From Streptomyces sp. Y2F8-2 (lineage in GTDB: Bacteria > Actinomycetota > Actinomycetes > Streptomycetales > Streptomycetaceae), in contig NZ_BNGS01000004.1 of NCBI RefSeq assembly GCF_014905555.1, forward strand, positions 62,001 to 126,000: 64,000 nt of DNA, written 5' to 3'. The translations under genes and the position numbers were made by a program. Each line of letters begins with the position of its first letter. The stretch's first letter is position 1. The notes under the pieces are model-generated. The model worked only from the letters and a program-made list of their open reading frames with translations, was not told the DNA's origin and did no database searches. Of the stretch, positions 37,557 through 47,400 are shown piece by piece.

Positions 37557-38492
37557 ATGCCGTGCGGGGCTGAGGCGGCGGCCGTTACTGAGGTCGCCGG
37601 CGTCCGGGATGTTGAACGGCGCCAGCGCGATCCCGTGGGCGCCCTCGCCGCCCATCTGTGTCAAGCGGCGGTGGCCGACGTCCTCGGCCCGGGCGAGATC
37701 GCGATCCTGCTGTCCCTGCTCTTCATCGCCGTATGGCACTGCCGGCCGCTGTGGGCCGTAGTGTGCGGCACGCTGAACGGCGTTGCCCTGCTGTTCACAC
37801 CGGTCCGCTACTCGCACTCGCTCAAGGACGGCGGCACCCTCGGCTCCATGGTCGGCGGCCTGGTCTTCATCGGCCTGGTGGCCGGCCTTGCGGCCTACCT
37901 GTGCTTCCTCGACTACCGCCGTACCGCCGCCGTCAGCGAGAACCGCCGCGAGCAGCGCCTGGCGATCGCCGCCGACCTGCACGACTTCGTCGCCCACCAC
38001 GCTACCTGGTCCCCAGGCGGCACCCCGGCAACCGGCATCACCATCACCGACCGGGCCAGCGGCTCCTGCTTCGGGCCCGCCGAATCCACCATGCGCACTG
38101 ACGCCTGGCGCTGCACCGTCGGCGACCGGATCCTCGACGCCTGTTTCTCCCCGGACTCCAATCTCTCGGACACCATCGCGCTATGCCAGGACGGAGCCCC
38201 CGACCGCATGGTCGAACTATCGGTCCCCGAGGGCTTTCCCGGCAACAACGACCACATGGCGGGCGGGCCCGACATCGAACCGACCATCTTCGTCCTGGCC
38301 AACGGCGCCCGCTGCTCGTTCGCCGGTGGCGGCACCGCGACGCTCGCGGGACAGCGCCTGAACTACGGCTGCGACAACGGCGGCTACCACTACGGCTATC
38401 CGAACAAGACAGCCGCCGTGTGGACTATCTCCTACGCCGCCCCCGGCAGTGGAGCCAGCGTCTCCACGCCGATCACCACCGTCTACCAGTAG
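37557..38492 (+). pseudogene. Chimeric frame: truncated sensor histidine kinase fused to a secreted-protein tail
   Basis: The open frame (up to 311 codons) joins two unrelated pieces. Residues about 45-147 are the membrane and dimerisation part of a two-component kinase: two or three helices (ILLSLLFIAVW, LVFIGLVAGLAAYLCFL) and then RLAIAADLHDFVAHH, the HisKA_3 phosphorylation box. It stops directly after the His-His, near 38000, and the ATPase domain is missing. The rest (about 148-311) is the Cys-containing C-terminal part of a secreted or lipoprotein family (WRCTVGDRILDACFSP). The N-terminus has no good start codon. Deletion or recombination is the likely cause; expression is doubtful. Confidence 0.55.
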
Positions 38493-39002
38493 CGTGCTGA
38501 CGGCCTTGGCCGCTGAGGCCCCCTGCCAGAACGGCTGTTGAAAGACGCTGGCCTATGCACGGCGTCTGAGCTACTCCTGGGTTGGCTGCTGGCGAGGGTC
38601 GCTGAGGCTCTGGCCGGCTCTGCAGGAGCCCGGCTCGCCTGACGGATGCGGATGCCGGCGTCGGAGGACACGCTGCTACGGCTTCTTCGGGCCGCTGCAA
38701 TCGAAGAAGCTTGTGAGGTGAGGGCCTGGGAGTAGACGAACTCACCCTCTGGCCCCCGTCCGGCTTCGCAGGAGGTGGTCGAGGAGTAGGCGGATGCACC
38801 TCCCGGGCGGCGAGCTCACAGTCAGGAGGCCGTACTTGTCAGCGTGTGGCCACCTCTCGCCTGGTAGATCGTCGCGAATCGGATATCACGCGACTACGTC
38901 GAAGCAAATACAGCGAGAGCCGGGGCATTAGGCCAGTTACCCTGCGTTACGACTCTCGCGCACCTTGTGCCAGACCCCGACTGTAGCGGTCGAGTCGATG
39001 GT
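38493..39002. other. 510 bases without a recognisable gene
   Basis: Short frames only on both strands; composition is less GC-biased by codon position than the surrounding genes. It separates the kinase remnant from the HEPN-like gene and probably consists of decayed DNA. Nothing further is recognised. Confidence 0.5.
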
Positions 39003-39932
39003 TCAGTCGTACCCGTACTCGTGGGCGTCTGCTTCGGCGTGGCGTGCGTCCTCTTCAGCTTGTCGGAGCAGGGAAATGAGCAGCATGATCGCGATGATGC
39101 TGTGGCCCTTGTTGAGGTGCTCCAGCGGCAGTCGATGCAGGACAGCATGCCGGGACAAGTTCTCCGGTATCGGATCGTTGCGCTCTGGAAAGTAGCTGGT
39201 GAACAGCGGCTCGATCGGTGTCAGAACGATCTGCTCATCTACCAGCCAGGAGTTGCCGCGAACTGGTCGAGAAGCCGCCCGTGTAAGCCCGGGGTATTTC
39301 TTCTTCCGTTCCACGCGAGCGACGCTGAACATGACGTCCTCGGCGGCGGCTAGGGCGAGACAGGCGCCAGCCTGAAGATGCCCGTCATCCCAGGCGGCCA
39401 GGACATGGGTGGCGGCTTCCGTATCGACCTTCAACCAGGAGGAAGTGCATTCGCGCAGCATCGAGTGGCACAGGCTCCGAATTTCGTCTTCGGCAGCCTC
39501 CAAGACCCCCAACTTCGCGCCGTGTTCAGCGTCAGCACGGACGAGGTCCTGAAGCACATCTGCTGGCGGAGTCCATGCAACGGGGATGCCGTGGTTCTGG
39601 GCAAGGGTATGGAGTTCCTGCATGTGTACTCCGCTGCCCCACCAGTTCTCGTAGCGAACGGACGGGTAGAAGAAAGGCATAGGTGCCGGACCGTCGAGCC
39701 GCGCATCGTAGGCGTCCCAGACCTCTGCCGCTTTGGTGATTTCCTTCACGGAAGCAACGCTTTTGCCAGCCAAAGGATCAAAGAAGGTCATGGCTGTCAT
39801 CATGCCTGGTCCCGGCTCCTCGCGCGCTCGTGTTTTCAGCAGCCTTGCGGTTACTTCTTCGAGGGTCTTGGGACTCCTCTCACGCCACTCGACCAGCGTG
39901 CTGCGCACCATGTCCATCTCGTCGCCGTCCAT
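39003..39932 (-). CDS. Hypothetical protein with a HEPN-type R-x4-H motif (possible RNase)
   Basis: A protein of 309 residues if the ATG at 39932 is used; ATGs at 39917 and 39911 are alternatives. The C-terminus reads LSRHAVLHRLPLEHLNKGHSII and is followed by a hydrophobic helix. Arg261 and His266 make R-x4-H, the catalytic signature of HEPN RNases, in the N/S-R-H-x-V-L-H context often seen in defence-associated HEPN domains. A helix-rich segment (EAAEDEIRSLCHSMLREC) precedes it. It lies downstream of the Gabija-like pair on the same strand. Function is inferred from one motif. Confidence 0.6.
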   Translation of the reverse strand: MDGDEMDMVRSTLVEWRERSPKTLEEVTARLLKTRAREEPGPGMMTAMTFFDPLAGKSVASVKEITKAAEVWDAYDARLDGPAPMPFFYPSVRYENWWGSGVHMQELHTLAQNHGIPVAWTPPADVLQDLVRADAEHGAKLGVLEAAEDEIRSLCHSMLRECTSSWLKVDTEAATHVLAAWDDGHLQAGACLALAAAEDVMFSVARVERKKKYPGLTRAASRPVRGNSWLVDEQIVLTPIEPLFTSYFPERNDPIPENLSRHAVLHRLPLEHLNKGHSIIAIMLLISLLRQAEEDARHAEADAHEYGYD

Positions 39933-40494
39933 GGCATCGACCTCAACAACCCGGCCCACCTCACCGCCGGTGACATCGCCGCCTACACCCGGGCCCTCCT
40001 CGACGACACCCAGGCCCCCCAACTCCCGCTCCCCGTACCCGGATCACGCAGCGTGCCAGTTCTTCCTTCTTGCCGGCACGGATGACTGCGCGCGTTCTCG
40101 TCCACGGTCAGATCCACATCGACACCAGTCGGCCTGGCTGTCGCGAACGCCTGGCCAGCGACGCCTAGGAGGTATTCACCGCCTACCGCGACCGCTTCGA
40201 CACCGACCGCCCCAAGCTCGAACGGCTCATGCGCCCCCTCGCCTACACCCAGGGCGGAGACCTGTCCTGATCCACCCTCGGCACCGCTTCGCCGAAGCCC
40301 TGGTCTGCGTCGCACCCTCGCTCGGCATCCACCTCAACACCGACGCCACGGTCTCCGCCGCAGCGGAGTCCGCTCGCACCTACTTCGAGCCCGACACCCC
40401 CTTCGGCACGCGGCACGAGGCCGTCTTGGCACCCCTCGACTGTGCTGACATGGGCCTTATGTCGGATTATGCTTCACGAATGGATGGTGCCTGA
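39926..40494 (+). pseudogene. Decayed STAND/NACHT-type ATPase fragments
   Basis: Three in-order peptide fragments lie in different frames: GIDLNNPAHLTAGDIAAYTRALL (from about 39934), then after a stop EVFTAYRDRFDTDRPKLERLMRPLAYTQGGDL (40169-40265), then FAEALVCVAPSLGIHLNTDA (to 40494). Their spacing and wording resemble the segment after the NTPase of large streptomycete STAND proteins (Y-x-x-R-F ... L-L-R-P-L-A-Y). Stops and frame changes show it is not functional. It fills the gap between the HEPN-like gene and the helicase. Confidence 0.4.
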
Positions 40495-42111
40495 AACAAA
40501 CCAATCCTGGAGTGTGGATTCTGCCCCTTCGGGGAGATCGTTGATGAACACCACGGCCAAGCCGCGCTGGGCTCGCGAGCAGCACACGTAGAACAGATTG
40601 CGCGAGCGCTCGGTACGGTCGGGTTTGTCGGTGCCTGCGAGCATCTTGCCGATGCTGTACCTGTTCCAGGCGCTGTCGTCGACCACTACCACGACGTTCT
40701 CGAATTCGTCGCCCTTGACGCCGTGCTGGGTGGAGAACGGAGTCAGTTCGTCGATGAAGCGAGCGACGCTGATGACTTCCCGGTACGGCACGTTGCGGAG
40801 GTTGTTTGAGAAGTCCGCTCGTCGCTGGTCGCGCTCATCGAGACCCGTTGCAGTCCTGCGGCGTTCGAGGTCTTTGAGCTTCCCTGGTGTGGCGAGGAGG
40901 TGGCCCTCGCCCATCATGTCGAGCACGTCGCCGATGGTGCCGCTCGTTCGTACGGCGTCGAGTGCACGGATGGCCTGACTGATAGTGCGTTTGTCGGCGT
41001 GACGGGTAATCCGTGTCCGCCCCTCATCCAACAGGCTGGTCAGCTCCGCGAAGTCGTTGTTGCGGAAGGCCGTGCTTACGGCCTCGATGCGCGTCAGGTA
41101 CTGGATGTAGGGCTCATTGCGTGCCATGAGATCGTCGGGGCCGTACCGGCTCAGCTTTCTGTACTGTTCGAGGAGGTTGGCGTACTCCAAAGTGCCGGCG
41201 ATCTTGCGGTGAGTGAGCAGGAGATATTTGCTGTTCTCCCGAGTCCAGCCGTTCTGGGCAAGCGTCGATTCAGCGGCGGTCAGTCGCTCAGGGCCCGCCG
41301 GGATGCCGGTGTTGAGGAACAGATGGACCTCACCTGTCTGTTGCTCGCCGACGGCGTCCTGGATGAGGTCGGGACGCATCCGGTTGAGTATCTCGACGAC
41401 GGGAGGTGAGCACCGGTAGTTCTCGTGCTTGGTGATCTCCGTGAGGAGGCCGGGGCGTTTCACCGCTCCGACGCCGGATTCGTAGATCTTCTGCATGGAG
41501 TCGCCGAAGAGGCCGACCACGCAGTTCTCGTGGCCAGCGCCGGCCAAGTGGTCCAGCAGGAGCTGGATCGTCTTGGGTGAGGTGTCCTGGTACTCGTCGA
41601 CGAAGATGACGGGGTACTTGCTGGCGATGATGCGTATGAGCTTGGGGTGTGCTGCGACGAGGCGGAGCGAAAGCGCGATGACGTCGTCGTGGGAGATGCG
41701 CCCCTCGCTCAGTCTGCGCCCGCGGTCGGAGTACTCGATGACCGGGGGAGCGGTGACGTCATCGAGGTCTTCGGGCTTGGTCAGTTCCTCGTTGTAGGCG
41801 AGGATCTGCAGCCAGAGCTCACGCTGGTAGGGCTGGATGGCACTCCAGAGGAATTCGTGGATGGTGCCGACGTCGACGAGGGGGTCCGCGGCGATGCGTT
41901 CGTGGATCTTCTTCTTGGCGACGTTCGTATATGTGATGCAGGCGATCCGCCGACCGTGTGCCTCCAGGTCTGTGCGGTGGTGGTTCAGGAGGTGCTGCAG
42001 TGTGTGAACCAGGGTGGTCGTCTTGCCGGCGCCGGCCCCTGCTTCCACGAGGAAGCTGCGCCGGGCTTCCAGCTCCGTGACGACGGCTTCGAGAGTGCTT
42101 AGGCGAGCCAC
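40474..42111 (-). CDS. UvrD/PcrA-like superfamily 1 helicase (GajB-like)
   Basis: A protein of 545 residues. Superfamily 1 motifs appear in order: Walker A EAGAGAGKTTT (23-33), CITYTNVAKKKI (Ia), VDEYQDTS (171-178, Walker B), LFGDSMQKIY (III), NYRCS (231-235, IV), a STQHGVKGDEFENVVVV segment (V) and NLFYVCCSRAQRGLAVVF (VI). It is shorter than UvrD (about 720) and close to GajB of Gabija (about 500), lacking most of the 2B domain. Its start overlaps the upstream nuclease gene by 13 bases, so the two proteins are made together. GajB-type helicases assist or sense for the partner nuclease. Confidence 0.88.
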   Translation of the reverse strand: MARLSTLEAVVTELEARRSFLVEAGAGAGKTTTLVHTLQHLLNHHRTDLEAHGRRIACITYTNVAKKKIHERIAADPLVDVGTIHEFLWSAIQPYQRELWLQILAYNEELTKPEDLDDVTAPPVIEYSDRGRRLSEGRISHDDVIALSLRLVAAHPKLIRIIASKYPVIFVDEYQDTSPKTIQLLLDHLAGAGHENCVVGLFGDSMQKIYESGVGAVKRPGLLTEITKHENYRCSPPVVEILNRMRPDLIQDAVGEQQTGEVHLFLNTGIPAGPERLTAAESTLAQNGWTRENSKYLLLTHRKIAGTLEYANLLEQYRKLSRYGPDDLMARNEPYIQYLTRIEAVSTAFRNNDFAELTSLLDEGRTRITRHADKRTISQAIRALDAVRTSGTIGDVLDMMGEGHLLATPGKLKDLERRRTATGLDERDQRRADFSNNLRNVPYREVISVARFIDELTPFSTQHGVKGDEFENVVVVVDDSAWNRYSIGKMLAGTDKPDRTERSRNLFYVCCSRAQRGLAVVFINDLPEGAESTLQDWFVSGTIHS

Positions 42112-44102
42112 TGCAGTCCTTCGACGATGTAGCGGGGAACAGCCCAGTCCTCCAGGAGCATGACGTCGAAGGCAAAGTCGGTCTTGTGGTCGCTGAGTTG
42201 CTGTGCGATGTCGTAGGCCTTGGCTTCGATGTCGTCGGCTGTGGGGTCGGCCCCGACCTCCTTGACGAAGGCCGCCTTGAGGGCGAGCTGGCGGAAGTCA
42301 CGTGCGAGCGGTTTTGCGTTGGCGATGATGAAGGCGTCCTCGAAGCTCCGCGCGCAGGCTCCCGAATCTCTTTCGGGGATCTGGTAAGTGACGCGGACGT
42401 GTCCCTGTTCCTTGCTGGCCGGATCGCTGGCGAGCAGTTGGGCGATGCTGGACTTTGCCGGCAGCCAGTTCTTGAGGGTCTGGTTCGAGGTGACCGTCTG
42501 CCCCTGGCCAGGTGGGCAGGCCTTGCGGTGCTTTGGGCACACGGAGTCGATGTCGGTGATGACAAGTGTCTTGACGTTCAGGAAGGCGAGCAGTTCCCGG
42601 AAGCGGACGGCATAGGCGTCACCGACCTCGATGACCGATACGTACTGGTGCAGCAGCTCCTTGGCGCACCGCCGGACCATCTCGGGCAGGAGCAGGCGTT
42701 CTGCGGTGCCCTCGATAAGGATCACCTTGTCGGCGAAGAACATGTCGCACCGGTGCAAAACCATGTACTGGCGCAGGAAGCGCAGGGTCTCGTCACCTTG
42801 CGGGGTGGCCTTGACGTTGGCTTGGAAGGTCGAGAGGTCCTTGACCGTGAGCTGCGGTTCGGAACGGTCGAAGTAGCGCACGGTGTGGAAGCCGCTGCTG
42901 GCGACGATGTGGGAGGAGTGCGTGGTGATGACCACCTGCACCTTCCAGCCCGTCTTGCGGTCGATGAAGTCCTGGATGTTCTTGATGAACGTCTCCTGCA
43001 TTTGGGGATGCAGATGAGCTTCGGGCTCCTCGATGAACAGCACCTGCAGCGCCGGCTTGGGCGTGGTGCGTTCGTAGGTCTGGTGAAAGCTGATGACCTG
43101 CAGGATCGTAAAGATCAGCTTGCTGTAGCCCAGCCCGTTGTGGCCTTCGGGAAGGTGGAAGTCGTCATCCCCGGACGGGTATTGGATGCGGGTGCTGCCG
43201 CGGAGGATTCCTGAGGCCTCAAAGAGGGAGACGATACGGGGCTTCTGAACCGGAGTGATGGTGCCGACCCCAAAGGTGCGCAGGTCTTCGAAGATGGGGT
43301 CGAACAGGGTGGCGTAGTTGTCGTCGAGCTGCTTCGAGGTAGATGCCAGGGCAGTCTCGATCTGCTCGATGCTCTGGTGGCGGTCCTCTTGCCCGCTGTT
43401 GACCTTGTAGTAGGCCTCGAACGTCTTCGACAGGGTGCGGGCCTTGTCTCCCGGGGTGTCGTCCACCTTGGTCTGCGCGTAGATGAACTTGACCGATAGG
43501 ATGGACTCCGCGGCGCCCCGTTTGATGTCCTTGCGGACTTTCTCGTTCAAGGGGCTGACCGCTCGATAGGCCGGGGCGAAGTAGTCCGAGAAGTTCTTGC
43601 GGAGCCACTTGAAGCGATCGAACGGCTCCCGCTGGCTGGCCAACCAAAAGTCCTTCAGGAAGCCGTGAGGACGCGCCACCTCCAGCGCCGCCTCGATCTG
43701 GACCTCAAAGCAGGTGTCGTCCAGGTCGAGGATCACTCCGGTGAGCGGAGCGAGGTCGTCCTCCTCCGCATACTCGATCGTGAGGACCAGCCGGATAGCG
43801 GGGACGAGGTCGTAGGCCTTGGCCAGCAGGTCTTCGCTCGTCTCGGTGTCGCCTTGGGCAGCGTGCGTCTGTGACTCGCCGAAGATCTGCCGCGCCTGTT
43901 CGATGTCGGCGATGCGGCAGGTGGAGAAGTCCTCCAGGACGAACCTCGTGTCTTCCTCACCGAAGAACTTCTCGAAGAGGTTGACGAAAGACGTCTTGCC
44001 GCTGTTGTTGCGCCCGACGATGAGGGTGGCCTTGGGATCAACCCGGACGTCCACCCTCTCCAGGGCGCGAAAGTTGATCACTTCGGCATGGGTCAGCTGC
44101 AT
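42099..44102 (-). CDS. OLD-family ATPase with TOPRIM nuclease domain (GajA-like)
   Basis: A protein of 667 residues. The ABC-type ATPase has Walker A GRNNSGKT (30-37), a signature-like GHNGLGYSKLIF (about 320-331), Walker B VLFIEEPEAHLHP and H-loop TTHSSHI. The TOPRIM nuclease follows: Glu464 in ILIEGTAERLLLP and D-x-D at 517/519 in LVITDIDSVC, then RSFEDAF (585-591). An insertion of about 200 residues between Walker A and the signature is longer than in most GajA. Paired with a UvrD-like gene it fits class 2 OLD nucleases, of which Gabija is the best-known defence system. It is first in its operon and divergent from a large nuclease-like gene. Confidence 0.88.
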   Translation of the reverse strand: MQLTHAEVINFRALERVDVRVDPKATLIVGRNNSGKTSFVNLFEKFFGEEDTRFVLEDFSTCRIADIEQARQIFGESQTHAAQGDTETSEDLLAKAYDLVPAIRLVLTIEYAEEDDLAPLTGVILDLDDTCFEVQIEAALEVARPHGFLKDFWLASQREPFDRFKWLRKNFSDYFAPAYRAVSPLNEKVRKDIKRGAAESILSVKFIYAQTKVDDTPGDKARTLSKTFEAYYKVNSGQEDRHQSIEQIETALASTSKQLDDNYATLFDPIFEDLRTFGVGTITPVQKPRIVSLFEASGILRGSTRIQYPSGDDDFHLPEGHNGLGYSKLIFTILQVISFHQTYERTTPKPALQVLFIEEPEAHLHPQMQETFIKNIQDFIDRKTGWKVQVVITTHSSHIVASSGFHTVRYFDRSEPQLTVKDLSTFQANVKATPQGDETLRFLRQYMVLHRCDMFFADKVILIEGTAERLLLPEMVRRCAKELLHQYVSVIEVGDAYAVRFRELLAFLNVKTLVITDIDSVCPKHRKACPPGQGQTVTSNQTLKNWLPAKSSIAQLLASDPASKEQGHVRVTYQIPERDSGACARSFEDAFIIANAKPLARDFRQLALKAAFVKEVGADPTADDIEAKAYDIAQQLSDHKTDFAFDVMLLEDWAVPRYIVEGLQWLA

Positions 44103-44427
44103 CGCACTCCTGACATCGTTCCCAACCCCAGCTCCCGGGGCGACATACGCGTGCGACTACCGAGAGTCAAAGCAGTATCTGACGCGGAAGGGACGTTAGA
44201 CGCCCACTTGGCTCAAAGTGATCAGTGACGCGACAGATTGCATCCATTTCGGTCTTTATTGATCGATTTCGATCGTTGGTAACGTGCTGTGCCTTCACGC
44301 GTCGGTGAGGGCGAGAGTGCTCATCCAGCGCGGACCCCGCTCTGTGGAGGAGGGCGAGGCTGACGGTGATGGCGCCGGCGGAGTTGCATCTGAAAGGAGT
44401 GTCAGTGGGTGGCAGTACCGTCGGGGC
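44103..44427. promoter_or_regulatory. AT-richer divergent promoter region of the defence-like genes
   Basis: 325 bases between the two defence-like units. The stretch around 44230-44285 is far richer in A and T than the rest of the window. GATCGA TT TCGATC (44261-44274) is an inverted repeat with a 2-bp centre and may be a regulator site. TACCGT (44416-44421), 6 bases before the ATG at 44428, suggests a leaderless transcript for the large gene. Confidence 0.5.
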
Positions 44428-47400
44428 ATGACTGCATGGCCGCCAATCGATCGTGATGATCTTCGCAAGGCACGTGGTGACGCGGGCTTCGATACCGTGC
44501 TCCCGGTGCTGATCAGGCGTTTGATAGCCGAGACCGCAAGTGGGTTGGAATCCTTGGACATGCCGGGAGGTTCCGGCACCGCGGTGGGAGGTTTCGACGG
44601 CATCGCCACAGCGTCGGAACCGTCGGCGTTCGTGCCCGAGGGAACCTCAGTGTGGGAGTTGTCTGTTGGCGGCGGCAACAGCAAGGCTGAGGGGGACTAC
44701 GAGAAGAGGGCCAAGGGACCGAACGGGCTCGCGACCCAAGACGTCACCTACGTGGAAGTCGTCCTCGACGCATGGAGAGATGCCCGAACCTGGGCCGCGC
44801 GCCACACCGAGGAAGGCCGGTGGCGGGAGGTACGTGGGTACAACCTCGACGGGATCGACCTCTGGCTGGAACAAGCGCCCGCCACCACGGCATGGCTTGC
44901 TGCCCGACTGGGGAAAGCACAGCCGGGCGTGCGGCCTCTGGAATCGTGGTGGACCGACAGTTGGCTCCGGTCGACGCGCATCCCACTGGACCGGACGGTA
45001 GTGCTGGCAGGAAGAGAGAAGGCAGCCGCCGACTTCAGTGCCCTACTCGCCATCGGCCGGTCGGTGATCACGCTAGGCGGCGATCTGCGCCCCGACGAGG
45101 TCTGCGCCTTCGTTGCCGCTGCCCTAGAACAGGAAGGCATCCTGGGGGCCACTCAGGTGGGGGCGCGCGCCCTGTTCGTTTCCGACAAGCACGGTGTCGA
45201 GCAACTGGTCACGCAGCGTCAGCCCTTGATCTTGGTCCTCGCGGACCCCGCGCTCGCACGGGACATTCCGCAGCAGCATCCTCACCAGCTGGTGTGGGCG
45301 GCGATGCCCGGCGTCCCGTGCGACGTGCACGTGCCCAGGCTCCACAGCCAGGTCATCGAGTCCCTGCTGCTATCCGACGGCATGCCGAGCGAGCGCGCGG
45401 CCCGACTCGGCGCGCTCGGTCGCCGCAGCCTGCCCGCGCTTCGGCGAACCCTGGCCCACCACCCGGAGCCACTCACACCGGAACGGGCCACGACGCTCGA
45501 TGTGGTCCGCCGACGGCTGCTACTGCTGAATTCCTGGAACGGGGATAATCGGGAAGACCGCCGTGTGGTTGGACAGTGCTCGGGACTTGAATACGAAGAG
45601 TTGCAGGAGCGGGCCCGGGAGCTCGCCGCTGGATCCGACATCCCTTTCCTCGGCCACCAGGAAGGGATCTGGCACGTGCTCGCTGCCGAGGATGCCTGGA
45701 CCTTGCTCGGTACATCCCTCACCAGCGACGATCTCCGATTCTTCCGAACGGCAGTCTTGGAGGTACTGACTGAAACGGACCCGACCCTCGACCTGGAGCC
45801 TGGCGAGCGGTGGAAGGCCGGGGTGATGGGCGTAAGGCGCTGCTTCTCACACACCCTGCGCGCAGGACTCGCCCAGTCGCTCGCCCTCCTGGGCACCCTG
45901 GGCGCGGACCTACGGGGCCCCGGAGGTGTCACGGGGGATCGATGGGCACGGCTGCTGGTTCGTGATCTGCTGAAGCAGGCCAACGCTGATGACACGTATA
46001 GCCTGTGGCGTTCCCTGGGCGATGTGCTCACCTTGCTGGCTGAGGCCGCTCCGGAGGAGTTCATTGAGGCGATGCATGAGGGCCTCAGTGGCACCAGGCC
46101 TCTTCACGTTGCCATGTTCACCGACAACCAGCCCGACGCCATGGGGCTTGGATCCAGCTCTCCTCATACAGAGTTTCTGTGGTCCTTGGCGATCCTGGCA
46201 TGGTCTCCGGAGCATCTCGATGACGCAGTCGACGTACTGACCGCGCTGGCTGTCGTGGACCCGGGCGGCCGGCTCTCGAATCGTCCCCTCGAGAGTCTGG
46301 TGGGGATTCTCAGCGCGTGGGCTCCCAACACGACCGCCTACGCCGAAGACCGCATCAGAGTGATCCGACGCCTGGTGCGGAGGCAGCCGGCACTCGGCCG
46401 CAAGTTGCTCCTCCAACTCATTCCTGACACTCACGCTATGCAGATGAGCCATCCTGGTCCGCGTTTCCGTGACTGGAAAAGGGACACTGTCGTCACCCCG
46501 CATGATCGATGGAGTGTTATCACCGCCGTAGTCGACTTGCTCCTTGACGAACTCAACGCCGCCCCTGAGCTGTATGCCGACCTGATCGGTAAAATCAATG
46601 TTCTCCCTCCCAAGCACCGCGCTGAGGTCGCGCGACGGCTGACCGAGCTGGCTCGCGACCTGGAAGATGACGATCAGCGTGCGGTTCTCCACCGCGCACT
46701 GCGCGATCAGGTCGCCCGGCACCAGGAGTATGCGGACACCGCGTGGGCCCTTCCCGCGGACGAGCTTCGCCCCCTCCAAGCTGCGTGCGAAGCGCTGGAG
46801 CCTCGGAATCCGGTGAAGCGGTATACATGGTTGTTCCAATCCGGCTGGATCACGCTTGGCGACATCAGGCGCCGTGACAACTTCGCCGCCTACGACGCGG
46901 AACTCCTCGCCCGGCGGGCCGCAGCGGTCGGGGACACAGTCGCGAACGGAGGGCTGGCGGCTCTCGTCGAGCTGGCTTCCGCAACCGAGTTCGCCGACCT
47001 GGTGGGCATTGCTCTCGCAGAGCACTGCGAGGACCATGACGAAGAGCTGCTGTCCTGGCTTGAGGAGGACACCTCGCCAGCCAAGGATGTCGCGGCTGGT
47101 TACCTGCGGCGGCGCATGTGGGCCCAGGGGGATGATCTCCGCGACAAGCTTCTTTCCCTCACGGAGGTTCCGCAGGCTCAGGCAACTGTCCTGCGGCTCG
47201 CCCCGGATCCAGCCAGCGCGTGGTCGAAGCTTGCTGAACTCGGTCCGGAAGCAGCAGGACATTATTGGCGTGAGTTCTCCTACTTCGGGCTCGGCTCCGA
47301 CTTCCCGCGAGCGCTTGATGCGGCCCGATCGCTGTTGGGTGCAGGCCGTCCCGCAGCGGCGCTGGACCTGATCCTCCTATATGACAGGGAAGGGGACAGC

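Noticed and set aside
37560..37720. Minus-strand peptide TQMGGEGAHGIALAPFN resembling part of indolepyruvate ferredoxin oxidoreductase
   Set aside because: The match is short, the flanks do not continue the family, and the plus strand codes for the kinase remnant.
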